The notes: a model not told the origin generated them from the sequence alone. 42,309 nt of DNA from Liquorilactobacillus ghanensis DSM 18630 (GCF_001435235.1 NZ_AZGB01000018.1:1-42309), one strand, 5' to 3'; shown: positions 1 through 8,694, counted from the first letter of the stretch. Program-made: numbers and translations.

Positions 1-78
1 TAGCAAGGCCCTGCACATTTGCTTATCGAAACTTTGTTCAGTTTTCAAAGGTCTACATTATTTGTAACACGATAACTA
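1..78 (-). other. Probable pre-rRNA leader, running off the left edge
   Basis: Read on the minus strand, this stretch follows a strong promoter and contains CTTTGAAAACTGAACAAAG (around 32-50). This resembles the boxA-containing leader or spacer sequence of Bacillus and Lactobacillus rRNA operons. No protein frame covers it. The inference is that a 16S rRNA gene, or at least an rrn operon, starts beyond the left edge and is transcribed leftwards. The motif is recalled by pattern and the rRNA itself is not in the window. Confidence 0.55.
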
Positions 79-106
79 ATTATACTCTTAAATAGTTGAA
101 AGTCAA
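79..106 (-). promoter_or_regulatory. Strong promoter, rRNA-type P2
   Basis: On the minus strand the -35 is TTGACT (101-106) and the -10 is a perfect TATAAT (79-84), with a 16-bp spacer. An A/T-rich stretch lies just upstream. It faces the left edge, away from serS, and would transcribe the rRNA-like leader. It is the downstream member of a tandem pair. Confidence 0.75.
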
Positions 107-178
107 CTAAAAGTTTTATAATAGTCAATCATTTAAGCCGCTGATATTGAAGCAAACAGCTTTTCAACAACAATGAAT

Positions 179-207
179 ATAATACCAATTAAATACGTGC
201 CCGTCAA
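179..207 (-). promoter_or_regulatory. Strong promoter, rRNA-type P1
   Basis: On the minus strand TTGACG (202-207) and TATTAT (179-184) are separated by exactly 17 bp. It lies about 100 bp upstream of the second promoter and faces the same way. Tandem promoters about 100 bp apart are typical of rRNA operons in Firmicutes. The stretch from 208 to about 310 shows no gene. Confidence 0.7.
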
Positions 208-310
208 CAACTTTTTTCAAATTATATGTTACTTCAATTTAAAAATCTCGAATTTAAAGTCTAATTCCAAAATAATAAATCATTAGGAGACGATCCTTTT
301 ACTTTTCTTA

Positions 311-343
311 ACAAAAAGGACGGAGGCTAATTCCCCTGTCCTT
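311..343 (-). terminator. Rho-independent terminator of serS
   Basis: The inverted repeat AAGGAC/GTCCTT (316-321 with 338-343) extends inward through further G-C and G-U pairs. On the minus strand it is followed by a short U run (311-315). It sits about 40 bp after the serS stop codon. Confidence 0.75.
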
Positions 344-380
344 GAAATTATTATTCTCGAAATTTATTTGTTTGGCAAGC

Positions 381-1649
381 TCACTCAATTAAATCTACAC
401 CATGCATGTATGGACGCAATACTTCAGGAACTGTAACCGTACCATCTTCATTTTGATAATTTTCTAAAATTGCGGCAACGGTCCTACCAACTGCCAACCC
501 TGAACCATTTAAAGTATGAACAAAATTTAATTTTCCTTTTTCATCACGATACTGAATATGTGCTCTTCTAGCTTGAAAATCTTCACAATTAGAACAACTG
601 GAAATTTCTCGATACGTATTCTGAGCCGGAATCCATACTTCTAAATCATGTGTCATTGCTGCTGAAAATCCCATATCTCCAGTCGAAAGCGTAATAATGT
701 GATACGGTAATCCCAGTTTTTCAAGAATATTCCCCGCATTAATAGTCATCTTTTCTAATTCATCATATGATGTTTCCGGACGACAATATTTTACCATTTC
801 AACTTTATTAAACTGATGCAATCGAATCAAGCCCCGAGTATCTCGCCCAGCACTACCAGCCTCCGAACGAAACGACGGTGATAATGCAGTAAAATAAACC
901 GGCAATTTTTCTGTTGGAATAACTTCATCACGATAATAATTGGTCAAAGGGACTTCAGCCGTTGGAATTAAAGTCAGATCCTGATCTTGAATTTGAAAAA
1001 CATCTTCTTTGAATTTAGGGAATTGTCCAGTACCATACATTGATGCTGCATTCACCAGATATGGCGGTAAAATTTCAGTGTATCCCTCTTTTTCATGTTC
1101 ATCTAACATAAAATTATAAACTGCACGCTCTAGCTTGGCACCTAAGCCAACGTAATATAAAAACCGACTGCCCGAAACTTTAGCTCCACGTTCAAAATCA
1201 AGAATTCCCAGTTTTTCACCAATTTCCCAATGTGGTTTCGGTTTAAAAGTGAATTCTTTTGGAGTACCAATTTTTTTTATTTCAACATTATAACTTTCAT
1301 CTGGTCCTACTGGGATTGTTGGATTAGGTAGATTAGGCAGTCTTGCAGCCCAGTCTTGAACTTTCACTTGAACTTCTTTTAATTTCTCTTCAATTTGCTT
1401 AATTTGTTGTCCGACTTGTTTCATACGAGCAATTTCTTCATCAGCCGTTTTTTTGTTTCGTTTTGCTTGGGCTATTTGCTCGGAAACTTCATTTCTTTGT
1501 TGGCGTAAAGTTTCAGATTTAACTACCAAATCACGTCGTTGCTGATCCGCCGCCAACAACTGATCAATCAACTCTGCTTTAACTCCCCTTGTTGCTAAGC
1601 GTGCCTTAACATCACTTTCATTTTGGCGGATCATTTTAATATCTAGCAT
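381..1649 (-). CDS. serS: Seryl-tRNA synthetase
   Basis: Cytoplasmic class II aminoacyl-tRNA synthetase that charges tRNA-Ser with serine. The 422-residue product has the usual bacterial SerRS length. The N-terminal third is a charged, Gln/Lys/Glu-rich helical arm (about residues 30-105), the antiparallel coiled coil that contacts tRNA. The catalytic core shows the motif 2 region [17 protein letters not shown] and the motif 3 region [16 protein letters not shown] near the C-terminus. The start is the ATG at 1649 (MLDIKMIRQ), 7 bp behind AGGAGG. A frame extension to 1679 would place the ribosome binding site inside the gene and is rejected. The gene stands alone with its own terminator at 311-343. 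No T-box consensus was found in the leader, although a hairpin lies just before the ribosome binding site. Confidence 0.97.
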   Translation of the reverse strand: MLDIKMIRQNESDVKARLATRGVKAELIDQLLAADQQRRDLVVKSETLRQQRNEVSEQIAQAKRNKKTADEEIARMKQVGQQIKQIEEKLKEVQVKVQDWAARLPNLPNPTIPVGPDESYNVEIKKIGTPKEFTFKPKPHWEIGEKLGILDFERGAKVSGSRFLYYVGLGAKLERAVYNFMLDEHEKEGYTEILPPYLVNAASMYGTGQFPKFKEDVFQIQDQDLTLIPTAEVPLTNYYRDEVIPTEKLPVYFTALSPSFRSEAGSAGRDTRGLIRLHQFNKVEMVKYCRPETSYDELEKMTINAGNILEKLGLPYHIITLSTGDMGFSAAMTHDLEVWIPAQNTYREISSCSNCEDFQARRAHIQYRDEKGKLNFVHTLNGSGLAVGRTVAAILENYQNEDGTVTVPEVLRPYMHGVDLIE

Positions 1650-1662
1650 CCAAAAACCTCCT

Positions 1663-1700
1663 AAAAAATAGCCTTCCATCCCTAAAATGGAACGAAAGGC
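1663..1700 (-). promoter_or_regulatory. Terminator-like leader hairpin before serS
   Basis: On the minus strand an imperfect stem pairs 1687-1700 with 1671-1679 (TTCCAT/ATGGAA plus GCC/GGC, with a 5-nt bulge). It is followed at once by ATTTTTT and then by the serS AGGAGG. It has the layout of an attenuator, but no T-box sequence or specifier stem could be found upstream, so a role in regulation is only a possibility. Confidence 0.35.
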
Positions 1701-1888
1701 CTAATTGCGATATTCACCATATTCAAACCAACACAAGTATAACTTGCTAACAAACAACTGTTTTGTACTGTCAATTATTAAAATTTCAGTACTGTAATCA
1801 CGTATTTACAGGCCACACTTACTTATAGTGAATTTATACCATGAAATTAGGTTAGCATACCCACTGATAGTGGTCAACCAGTCATAAT

Positions 1889-3331
1889 TCATTTTTTAAT
1901 TTCTGGCTTTGATAAATCCACTTGATCAAGTGGAATAATTTTTGTATGGTGCCGTAATTTATAATAGAAAAAGAGTATCAAGAATAAAGGAACACTCATA
2001 TAACTAATGCCGATTGCCTGCCAATTTAATTCAGCAAATGATTTTAGGTCCTGACCAATAATGACTAGCACACACAATACAAAAGACAGTAATGGCCCCA
2101 ATGGAAAAAGCTTAGCCCGATATTTTAAGCTGTCTAACGATTTTCCTTGTTTTTTCAAAGCACGACGAAAACGGTAATGTGAAATTGCAATTCCCAACCA
2201 AGCAATAAAACCAGTTAATCCACTAGCACTAACCAAGAATGTATAAATTTCCGTACCAAAAATACTCATCAAAAAAGTAAACAAGCCAACCATTGTTGTT
2301 CCAATCAAAGCAGCAAATGGAATTCCTCTTTGATTCAATTTTCCAAAAATCTTTGGTGCATCTCCGTGCCGTGACAGTGAATATAACATTCTAGTTGAGG
2401 CATACATTCCTGAATTGGCCGCTGATAAAACCGATGTTAAAATAACTGCATTCATAACACTAGCAGCTGACGCCAAACCAGCTCGCCGAAAAATTAGGGT
2501 AAATGGACTGATAGTAATATCCTGTGCACCTGAGCCCAACAGATTTGAGCTGGTGTAAGGAATCAAACAAGCAATAACAAAAATCGACAAAATATAGAAT
2601 AATAAGATCCGCCAAAAAACCTGCTTAATTGCTTTAGGAACGCTTTCTTCTGGAGTCGCCGATTCTCCAGCAGTAATTCCAATCAATTCTGTCCCCTGAA
2701 ATGAAAAACCAGCAACAACAAACACGCTCAGAATTGTGGGGATACCGCCAACAAATGGCGCTTTCTTATAAACAAAATTCTCAAATCCAACAGCGTGACC
2801 ACCCATAATCCCAAAAATTGTCAACAAACCGACAATTAAAAAGATAATGACCGTCACAACCTTAATTAAAGCTAACCAATACTCTGTTTCCCCGAATGAA
2901 AGAACGGAAAAACCATTGATCAAGAAAATAATAATCAATGCTATCGAACTAAAAACCCAAGTTGGAACTCCCGGCAGCCAAAATTTCATTACCAGCGAAA
3001 CCGTACTGACATCAACTGCCAGCGTAATTGCCCAATTAAACCAATAATTCCATCCCATAGCAAATCCCAGCGCAGGATCGACAAAACGACCCGAATAAAC
3101 AGCAAATGATCCCGTCACCGGTAAATATGTTGCCATTTCTCCCAAGCTGGTCATCAAAAAGTACACCATAGTTCCAATACCGATATAGGCTAATAATGCA
3201 CCACCCGGCCCAGCAGTTGAAATCGCTGAGCCACTAGCCACAAACAAGCCAGTTCCAATACTGCCTCCTAAAGCAATCATTGACAAGTGACGTGTTTTCA
3301 ACGCCCGACGCACATGTTCTTCCTTTTCCAT
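1889..3331 (-). CDS. lysP: Lysine-specific amino acid permease
   Basis: Polytopic APC-superfamily transporter, probably a lysine/proton symporter in the cytoplasmic membrane. At 480 residues with about 12 hydrophobic segments it closely follows E. coli LysP, including GGSIGTGLFVASG near residues 23-35, the FSFQGTELIGITAGES segment in the middle, and GMYASTRMLY and IAWLGIAISHYRFRR towards the C-terminus. The start is the ATG at 3331, 6 bp behind AGGAGG; the TTG one codon upstream is less likely. The substrate is supported independently by the lysine riboswitch directly upstream (3437-3611) with its terminator (3378-3417). No strong terminator is visible after the stop. Positions 1701-1888 hold only the serS leader and a weak hairpin. 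Confidence 0.95.
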   Translation of the reverse strand: MEKEEHVRRALKTRHLSMIALGGSIGTGLFVASGSAISTAGPGGALLAYIGIGTMVYFLMTSLGEMATYLPVTGSFAVYSGRFVDPALGFAMGWNYWFNWAITLAVDVSTVSLVMKFWLPGVPTWVFSSIALIIIFLINGFSVLSFGETEYWLALIKVVTVIIFLIVGLLTIFGIMGGHAVGFENFVYKKAPFVGGIPTILSVFVVAGFSFQGTELIGITAGESATPEESVPKAIKQVFWRILLFYILSIFVIACLIPYTSSNLLGSGAQDITISPFTLIFRRAGLASAASVMNAVILTSVLSAANSGMYASTRMLYSLSRHGDAPKIFGKLNQRGIPFAALIGTTMVGLFTFLMSIFGTEIYTFLVSASGLTGFIAWLGIAISHYRFRRALKKQGKSLDSLKYRAKLFPLGPLLSFVLCVLVIIGQDLKSFAELNWQAIGISYMSVPLFLILFFYYKLRHHTKIIPLDQVDLSKPEIKK

Positions 3332-3377
3332 CAAGCTCCTCCTTAAAAATTCAAGAGGTTAAGCACAAAATTGCAGC

Positions 3378-3417
3378 AAAAAAGTCTTGCTACCAAACAT
3401 TACCAGCAAGACTTTTT
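3378..3417 (-). terminator. Expression-platform terminator of the lysine riboswitch
   Basis: Strong hairpin with arms AAGTCTTGCT and AGCAAGACTT, closed by a T run on the minus strand. It lies between the L-box aptamer and the lysP ribosome binding site. With lysine bound, this stem should form and stop transcription before lysP. Confidence 0.85.
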
Positions 3418-3436
3418 ACCAAATTATTCAAGTCAA

Positions 3437-3611
3437 ACTCGATAGCGCTCCGCAAATCTGATTGCGACAGTTTCTGACTTTTTCAGCCAGACCCCAGTTC
3501 AACTTACTCAGGCTAAGTTAAACTTCGGCAAAATCTCCTTTCACTGTTGATCATCGATGCCTTATCATCTCACAACAATTACTAATATCATCTGCAACCT
3601 CTTCGATGTAA
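3437..3611 (-). ncRNA. Lysine riboswitch (L box)
   Basis: On the minus strand the region carries the ordered conserved blocks of the lysine aptamer. They are a 5' P1 arm with TCGAAGAGG (near 3597-3605), the AGTGAAAGGAGA block, GCCGAAG (3523-3529), the TCTGGCTG...GTCAG arm, and the closing CGCTATCGA (near 3440-3448) that pairs back with the 5' arm. A terminator follows directly and the controlled gene is a LysP-type permease, so the ligand is almost certainly lysine. Exact boundaries were set by eye. Confidence 0.88.
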
Positions 3612-3624
3612 AATTATTGAGTTA

Positions 3625-3630
3625 ATTATA
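3625..3630 (-). promoter_or_regulatory. -10 element of the lysP riboswitch transcript
   Basis: A perfect TATAAT on the minus strand lies 14 bp before the start of the L-box. The -35 region would fall at about 3648-3653, inside the last codons of alsS, and has a poor match. The lysP promoter is therefore nested in the 3' end of the upstream gene. No terminator separates alsS from it, so alsS transcripts also pass through the riboswitch. Confidence 0.6.
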
Positions 3631-3637
3631 CCACGCT

Positions 3638-5320
3638 TTAATGCAATTGATCATCCAAAATTTGTTTTCCAAGTTCCTGATTAAAACTATAGTCAACTGG
3701 AATATCCACAATTACTGGACCTTCAGTTGCAAAAGCTTTATCCAAAACCTGACCTAAATCAGCGGCTTGGTTAACTCGGTATCCGGTTGCTCCAAAACTC
3801 TCAGCGTATTTTACAAAATCTACCGGTCCAAACTTGACCCCAGCTGACTGACCATATTTCAACTCTTCTTGAAATTTAACCATATCATAATTGCCATCAT
3901 TCCAAATAATATGCACAATGTTTAAATGCAACCGAACCGCTGTTTCTAAGTCTTGAGCTGAAAACAAAAAGCCACCATCACCTGAAACTGACACAATTTG
4001 GGTATTCGGCCGAACCAAAGCGGCTGCAATCGCCCACGGCAATGCTACTCCAAGTGTCTGCATCCCATTACTGAAAAGCAAATGTCTTGGAGCATAACTT
4101 CTAAAATGCCGAGCCATCCAGATGTAAAAGCTGCCCACATCAACCGTGACCGTCATATCATCAGTTATTCGTTGTTGCAATTCCTGAATAACACTTAACG
4201 GGTGATTTAAAACTTGGCCTTTTTTAATTGCCGGCGCTGCATCACGTTCTTCAAATTTTTCATGCATTTGTGCCAAGTATTCTTTTGAGCCTTCAGGAAT
4301 TTGATACCCCTTCATATAAGGCAACAAGAAATCCAGTGTCTGCGCTATATCACCAACTAGTTCCCGTTCTGGTTGGAAATTCTTATCAATTTCCGCGCGC
4401 ATACTATCAATTACTACAATATTTGCCTGGCCATCAGCATTCCAATTACGCGGTTCATATTCAATTGGATCATAACCGATAGCAACCACTAAATCGCTCT
4501 TCTTAAGCAGTAGATCTCCTGGTTGATTACGGAACAAACCAACTCGCCCAAAGAAGTCTTCTTCCATTTCTCGTGGAATAATTCCGGCCCCTTGGAAAGT
4601 TTCAACAACCGGTAAATGAGTTTCTGCAATCAAATTGCGAATTGCTTTAGTTATCGCTGGCGAAGAAGCCCGCATTCCTAACAGCAACACTGGTAATTTA
4701 GCAGCCTTGATTCGCTGTGCCAGCAAAGTCGATTCGATTGGACTAGCCGGGCCCAATTTGGGTGCAACTAACGGTTTAATAACTTTAGTATGAACCTCTG
4801 CATCAGTAACATCTTGTGGAACTGATACAAAACCAGCTCCTTGTTTGCCCGCCTCCGCTTCTTGATAAGCATTAGCAATTACTTCGGAAATGTTTTCCGG
4901 ATCTTGAACTTCCGCACTAAATTTAGTAATCGGAGCAAACAATGATGAATTTGCCATACTTTGATGCGTTTGACGTAATAAATCGGTGCGCTGTACCTGA
5001 CCAGAAATTGCTAATACAGGATCACCTTCAGCTGTAGCTGTTACTAATCCTGTAGCCAAATTGCTGGCACCTGGTCCTGAAGTTGTTAAAGCTACTCCTG
5101 GCTTGCCGGTTATTCGACCAATTCCTGCAGCCATAAACGCCGCATTTTGTTCATGTCTAGTTAAAATTAATTTAGGCGACTTAGGGTTGGTTGGATGATC
5201 CAGTCGTTCAAAGACTCGATCAACTTTGGCTCCAGGAATCCCAAATACATATTTAACATCATGATTAATCAGACTATCAACAATTGCATCAGCACCATAA
5301 TACTTTTTTTCATCTTTCAT
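3638..5320 (-). CDS. alsS: Catabolic acetolactate synthase
   Basis: Thiamine-diphosphate enzyme that condenses two pyruvates to 2-acetolactate, feeding acetoin/diacetyl formation and relieving acid stress. The 560-residue product has the three-domain layout of the AHAS family. The N-terminal pyrimidine-binding domain has [15 protein letters not shown] and RHEQNAAF with the catalytic Glu at residue 57. The C-terminal domain has the ThDP/Mg motif [13 protein letters not shown] ending in NDGNYD (about residues 445-473). The AKVDRVF and [13 protein letters not shown] signatures match the AlsS type rather than biosynthetic IlvB. No ilvN-like small subunit or alsD is adjacent. The start is ATG with GGAGG 12 bp upstream, a somewhat long spacing. 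The promoter is at 5388-5416 and an Rrf2-type regulator gene lies just upstream. Confidence 0.93.
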   Translation of the reverse strand: MKDEKKYYGADAIVDSLINHDVKYVFGIPGAKVDRVFERLDHPTNPKSPKLILTRHEQNAAFMAAGIGRITGKPGVALTTSGPGASNLATGLVTATAEGDPVLAISGQVQRTDLLRQTHQSMANSSLFAPITKFSAEVQDPENISEVIANAYQEAEAGKQGAGFVSVPQDVTDAEVHTKVIKPLVAPKLGPASPIESTLLAQRIKAAKLPVLLLGMRASSPAITKAIRNLIAETHLPVVETFQGAGIIPREMEEDFFGRVGLFRNQPGDLLLKKSDLVVAIGYDPIEYEPRNWNADGQANIVVIDSMRAEIDKNFQPERELVGDIAQTLDFLLPYMKGYQIPEGSKEYLAQMHEKFEERDAAPAIKKGQVLNHPLSVIQELQQRITDDMTVTVDVGSFYIWMARHFRSYAPRHLLFSNGMQTLGVALPWAIAAALVRPNTQIVSVSGDGGFLFSAQDLETAVRLHLNIVHIIWNDGNYDMVKFQEELKYGQSAGVKFGPVDFVKYAESFGATGYRVNQAADLGQVLDKAFATEGPVIVDIPVDYSFNQELGKQILDDQLH

Positions 5321-5341
5321 CAGTTGCTCTTACCTCCAGCA

Positions 5342-5354
5342 TACTTGTCAAGTA
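5342..5354. promoter_or_regulatory. Palindromic operator candidate in the alsS leader
   Basis: TACTTGTCAAGTA is a perfect palindrome around its central base. It lies between the alsS -10 box and the alsS ribosome binding site. A related copy, TACTTGACAA, lies on the other side of the promoter at 5443-5452. The adjacent Rrf2-type regulator is the obvious candidate to bind, but this is inferred from position only. Confidence 0.4.
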
Positions 5355-5387
5355 ATTTCTTCTGAAAGCAGTTACTGCTGCTTCCTT

Positions 5388-5416
5388 ATTATCTTATCAT
5401 CTTTTATTATTGTGAA
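5388..5416 (-). promoter_or_regulatory. Probable alsS promoter
   Basis: On the minus strand TTCACA (5411-5416) and GATAAT (5388-5393) are 17 bp apart. The leader to the alsS ATG is about 60 nt and contains the palindrome at 5342-5354. Confidence 0.5.
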
Positions 5417-5472
5417 AAAATTAATTTAAATATTGATTACCCTACTTGACAAAAATCAATTAAGCTTAATCA

Positions 5473-5979
5473 TTAACTTTTTAATTTAGGCAACACCAAA
5501 CGGCTGTCGGTCTTAGGATCATTCCAATCAACCAAGGGAATGTTTTCCGTTCCGAAAGTATCCAAAATAATCTGATAAACCGTTTTTGTCCCCAAATATT
5601 GACACCAAAGCTGGTCGGCATGATGAAAAGCTTGATTAATCACATGCGTAGCCTCTTGTGATAAGGGACGAAAATCACGAAAAACCAAATCAATAAAACC
5701 TAGATCAGGATAAGTTTTAATTTCACCCTCAGTTGCTTGAACCACTTCCAGCAACGTGATTTTTTTAGGATCTTTCGCTAATGAAAATCCGCCACTATTA
5801 CCTGAAACCGAAGTAATCAACCCAGCAACGACTAATTTCCGTAGTAATTTTTGCAGATATGTTTGTGAACCATTAACACGATCATGAATCACTTGTGAAG
5901 AAATTGGTATTCGGCGATTTTGTGTTGCTAACAAAGCAATAATACATGCTGCTTGTTCAAAACCCTTAGTTAATTGCAT
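5473..5979 (-). CDS. Rrf2-family transcriptional regulator
   Basis: The 168-residue protein has an N-terminal winged-helix domain of the Rrf2 family. It includes a helix-turn-helix region (IPISSQVIHDRVNGSQTYLQ, about residues 24-43) and the family wing GGFSLAKDPKKITLLEV (about residues 62-78). It lacks the three-cysteine cluster that binds Fe-S in IscR/NsrR. Only isolated cysteines are present, so it is closer to the YwnA-like non-cluster branch. The start is the ATG at 5979 behind AGAGGTG; the GTG at 5988 overlaps that ribosome binding site. It lies upstream of alsS in the same direction with a 152-bp gap that holds an alsS promoter and a repeated TACTTGACAA motif. Control of alsS is a reasonable guess, not shown. 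Confidence 0.85.
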   Translation of the reverse strand: MQLTKGFEQAACIIALLATQNRRIPISSQVIHDRVNGSQTYLQKLLRKLVVAGLITSVSGNSGGFSLAKDPKKITLLEVVQATEGEIKTYPDLGFIDLVFRDFRPLSQEATHVINQAFHHADQLWCQYLGTKTVYQIILDTFGTENIPLVDWNDPKTDSRLVLPKLKS

Positions 5980-6015
5980 TTGTTTCACCTCTCTAAAAGT
6001 ATTTATATTACATTA

Positions 6016-6534
6016 TTAAATAAGTCGTCGATAGTTGACTACTGGTTGCAACTGCAAATCAGCTCCTACCGGTGAATTAAAAACCATTTGCGGTTCAAAT
6101 CGATTCTTTTCCAAAACTCTTTGCGAAGCGGAGTTATCCAATGAAACAACTGCTTCAATTTCGGCAATATTCTTTTGCTTTGCCAAATTTACTATTCCAC
6201 TCAGTGCTTCGGTCATATAACCCTGGTTCCAGTAAAACTGATTTAAAGCATAGCCTAGTAACTTTTTAGTTGCATCCGGTTCCCCTGATTCGTCACTGGC
6301 AGTAAATAAGCAGATATTTCCAATTACTTTTTTTGAAGCAATTGTTTCTAAAACCCAAGTCCCCGGGACAGCTAAATCTGCTAAAAATGTTTTAGCCGCA
6401 TTCAATGTCTGACAGCAGTTGAAGCCCGCTGCTGCCGCAACTTGTTTTTGTGAAGCATATTCAAAAAGATCAGCTAAATCACTTGATTTTACCTGACGCA
6501 GATACAATCGATTCGTTTTGATCTCATCTTTCAT
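6016..6534 (-). CDS. GNAT-family N-acetyltransferase, RimJ/RimL type
   Basis: The 172-residue protein starts with TNRLYLRQVKSSDL, the usual opening of RimJ/RimL-like acetyltransferases. It continues through the core strands (TWVLETIASKKVIGNICLF) to an acetyl-CoA-binding region near GYALNQFYWNQGYMTEAL and the typical end motif NSASQRVLEKNRF. Members acetylate protein N-termini, antibiotics or small amines, and the substrate here cannot be named. The ATG at 6534 has AGGA 6 bp upstream and is preferred over the GTG at 6552. It follows the zinc-ribbon gene with a short gap and is probably co-transcribed with it. Confidence 0.88.
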   Translation of the reverse strand: MKDEIKTNRLYLRQVKSSDLADLFEYASQKQVAAAAGFNCCQTLNAAKTFLADLAVPGTWVLETIASKKVIGNICLFTASDESGEPDATKKLLGYALNQFYWNQGYMTEALSGIVNLAKQKNIAEIEAVVSLDNSASQRVLEKNRFEPQMVFNSPVGADLQLQPVVNYRRLI

Positions 6535-6556
6535 TTTAATTCCTGCTCTCACTAAA

Positions 6557-7264
6557 CTAAAAATGATTAGATCGATTTTTTTCTTTAAAAGTATATTTAG
6601 ACTGAGTCACTGATTGTGGCTGCAGCATTGCGTAGATAATAAAAATATCACCGACAAAAAAGATAAACTTAGCTAGAATCAGCCACCCCGACCACTCACA
6701 ATCATGTAATCTTCTGATTTGAGCTGTTGTGACAGTTATATAAATAAATGTCAACCAAGCACTCAATAGTAAACGATAAAGAGTCCAAGTCAGCTGCGGA
6801 TCCAGCATTTGCACTAAGCTCAGCAAAGTACCAATTATTATTCCAGCTGCCACTGATAATAAGTTAAGACCTAAAAAGCCCCACCAATAATCAGCTCGAC
6901 CCATTCTTTTAGAAATTGTAAAAATATCATGGATCATTAGCTTAGTGGAAATAATTAATCCTGGACGTGAAGATTCATTTTTTTGCAGTCTGTTTGGAAC
7001 CGTATCTTCTTCTAATTTTTCTTTAACTGCTGGTTCTGGGGTAACTGTTGGAGGCACTACTGTTTTTTGTTGATCATCATGGTAGAAAAAGGCTTGATCC
7101 GCACCACAATACGTACAATAGTTAGCATTTACCGGAATCAATTGGTCACACTTTTTACAATGCTTATTTTCAACTTCAGTTGGGTTTTCTTGTTTTATCC
7201 CGCAATGCGGGCAATCTATAGTTTCATTAGCTATTTTTCGACCGCATCTTTGACAATATTTCAT
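6557..7264 (-). CDS. Double zinc-ribbon DUF805 membrane protein
   Basis: The 235-residue protein has two N-terminal zinc ribbons with CxxC knuckles (CQRC...CPHC, residues 4-21; CKKC...CTYC, about residues 36-53). An acidic/Pro linker follows. A C-terminal DUF805-like membrane domain begins with MGRADYWWGFLGLN, contains about four hydrophobic segments and carries the family signature RRLHDCEWSGW (about residues 185-195). DUF805 proteins are inner-membrane proteins of unknown role, and zinc ribbons are often fused to them in Firmicutes. The ribosome binding site is weak (GAAGGG about 15 bp upstream). The GNAT gene follows closely downstream. Confidence 0.85.
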   Translation of the reverse strand: MKYCQRCGRKIANETIDCPHCGIKQENPTEVENKHCKKCDQLIPVNANYCTYCGADQAFFYHDDQQKTVVPPTVTPEPAVKEKLEEDTVPNRLQKNESSRPGLIISTKLMIHDIFTISKRMGRADYWWGFLGLNLLSVAAGIIIGTLLSLVQMLDPQLTWTLYRLLLSAWLTFIYITVTTAQIRRLHDCEWSGWLILAKFIFFVGDIFIIYAMLQPQSVTQSKYTFKEKNRSNHF

Positions 7265-7502
7265 TTAGTAATTTCAATCCCTTCTCTGATCAACTCAGAT
7301 AGCAATCAAAGTTTTGGTCTATAAATTAGTTGACCTTCAACTCAACTTCGATAATCAAGTTCTTGCAAGTTCATTATACAATATTTTAAAAGCAAACATT
7401 TAATTTTACCATTTTTCGGCCTGCTCTTTTTTGTACCGATATCATCAGTGCTATCCTGAAAGCTGCTTTCTTAAAATCTTTAATGAAAATTATAAGTTTT
7501 TA

Positions 7503-7532
7503 TTGGTCGTTAACCGCCAAATTTGTTAAAAT
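7503..7532 (+). promoter_or_regulatory. Possible promoter of the LCP gene
   Basis: TTGGTC (7503-7508) and TAAAAT (7527-7532) are 18 bp apart, and a short leader runs to the ATG at 7558. The rest of the 7265-7557 gap between the two divergent genes shows nothing else recognisable. Confidence 0.4.
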
Positions 7533-7557
7533 ATCACTATATAAGGAGTCCTTTGTT

Positions 7558-8619
7558 ATGCCAACCTCAGATAATGCTAACCATGAAACATCACAATCAG
7601 CAATGGTTCGTCATCGCAGACCGATTAAACGACATCGTCGGCTGCAACTGGTTTTTTTTATTTTCTGTGTATTCTTTGTTTCTGCTAGTGGAATCTTTTT
7701 TTATAGATTTTTCAGGCTTTATCAGCAGGCTCATCAAACTGCCACTGATGTCTATAGTTCTGCCCATATCAGCAAAGCTCGAAATACACAACAATTACTT
7801 AAAGATGGAAAACCCGTTTCCATCTTATTAATGGGAACAGATACTGGTGCTTTAGGCCGAAATTTTAAAGGTCGAACCGATACCTTAATTGTATTGGTTC
7901 TTAATCCACAAGATCAGAAAATGACAATGGTTAGTTTGCCACGTGATGCTCTAGTGGCTGTATATGGCTTTGAAAACAGTTACCCCAGTAAATTAAATTC
8001 AGCTTATGATTACGGCGGTTCTGGGGCGGCTGTCAAAACTGTCCAAAAATATTTGAATATTCCAATCGATTTTTACGCTACGATCAATATGGGCGGTTTG
8101 GAAAATTTGGTTAATGCTGTTAATGGAGTATCAATTACTCCGACCTTGACTTTTAGTTATGGTGGCTATTCCTTCAAAAAAAATGTCAGTCAACATTTAA
8201 ATGGGAAACAAGCATTGGCCTATGTCCGCATGCGGCATTCCGATCCTTTGGGTGACTATGGCCGACAAATACGGCAGCGACAAGTACTAACTGCAATTTC
8301 ACACAAGGGAAGTAATTTAAAAAGTCTAATGTCACCAACTTTCTTTAAAGAAATTGGTAATGAATTGCGAACTGACCTGACTTTTAACGATTTAGAATTG
8401 TTAGCTTTCAAGTATCGCCATGCTAGCCGCAACTTAGTCTCTGATCACGCTCAAGGAACACAAGATGAAATTAATGGTGTTTCTTTTGAAGCTGTATCGG
8501 AAACCGAAAAGCAGCGCGTTACTAATGAATTGCGAAAAGCGCTAGAATTGCAAGCTGCTGAAACCGGCAGTACACTCAAACATACTGATCAAATTGATAC
8601 TACACCAGAAAATAATTAA
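7558..8619 (+). CDS. LytR-CpsA-Psr (LCP) family cell-wall ligase
   Basis: Membrane-anchored extracellular enzyme family that transfers teichoic acids or other glycopolymers from lipid carriers to peptidoglycan. The 353-residue product has a basic cytoplasmic head (RHRRPIKRHRR), one transmembrane segment (about residues 31-55) and the LCP domain. That domain shows ILLMGTD, GRTDTLIVLVLNP with the Arg/Asp residues that contact the pyrophosphate, MVSLPRDALV, YVRMRH and RQIRQRQV. The tail is Ser/Thr-rich and polar. The start is the ATG at 7558 behind AAGGAG; a frame extension to 7483 lacks a ribosome binding site. It is monocistronic with a terminator at 8632-8672. No wall-polymer cluster lies next to it. 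Confidence 0.93.
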   Translation: MPTSDNANHETSQSAMVRHRRPIKRHRRLQLVFFIFCVFFVSASGIFFYRFFRLYQQAHQTATDVYSSAHISKARNTQQLLKDGKPVSILLMGTDTGALGRNFKGRTDTLIVLVLNPQDQKMTMVSLPRDALVAVYGFENSYPSKLNSAYDYGGSGAAVKTVQKYLNIPIDFYATINMGGLENLVNAVNGVSITPTLTFSYGGYSFKKNVSQHLNGKQALAYVRMRHSDPLGDYGRQIRQRQVLTAISHKGSNLKSLMSPTFFKEIGNELRTDLTFNDLELLAFKYRHASRNLVSDHAQGTQDEINGVSFEAVSETEKQRVTNELRKALELQAAETGSTLKHTDQIDTTPENN

Positions 8620-8631
8620 TGAATAACCCGC

Positions 8632-8672
8632 AAGACTGCATTCTTAACAACTAAGAATGCAGTCTTATTTTT
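8632..8672 (+). terminator. Terminator of the LCP gene
   Basis: Perfect 15-bp stem AAGACTGCATTCTTA/TAAGAATGCAGTCTT (8632-8646 with 8652-8666), a 5-nt loop, then ATTTTTA. Confidence 0.92.
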
Positions 8673-8694
8673 ATAGAAAAGCCCAATCATTCTA

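Noticed and set aside
1650-1679. Ten extra N-terminal residues on seryl-tRNA synthetase
   Set aside because: The AGGAGG for the ATG at 1649 lies inside this stretch, and the residues have no counterpart in the family.
5362-5380. Possible cre site TGAAAGCAGTTACT upstream of alsS
   Set aside because: The invariant CG core is CA and the last base also mismatches. It is more likely part of a small GCAGT/ACTGC inverted repeat.
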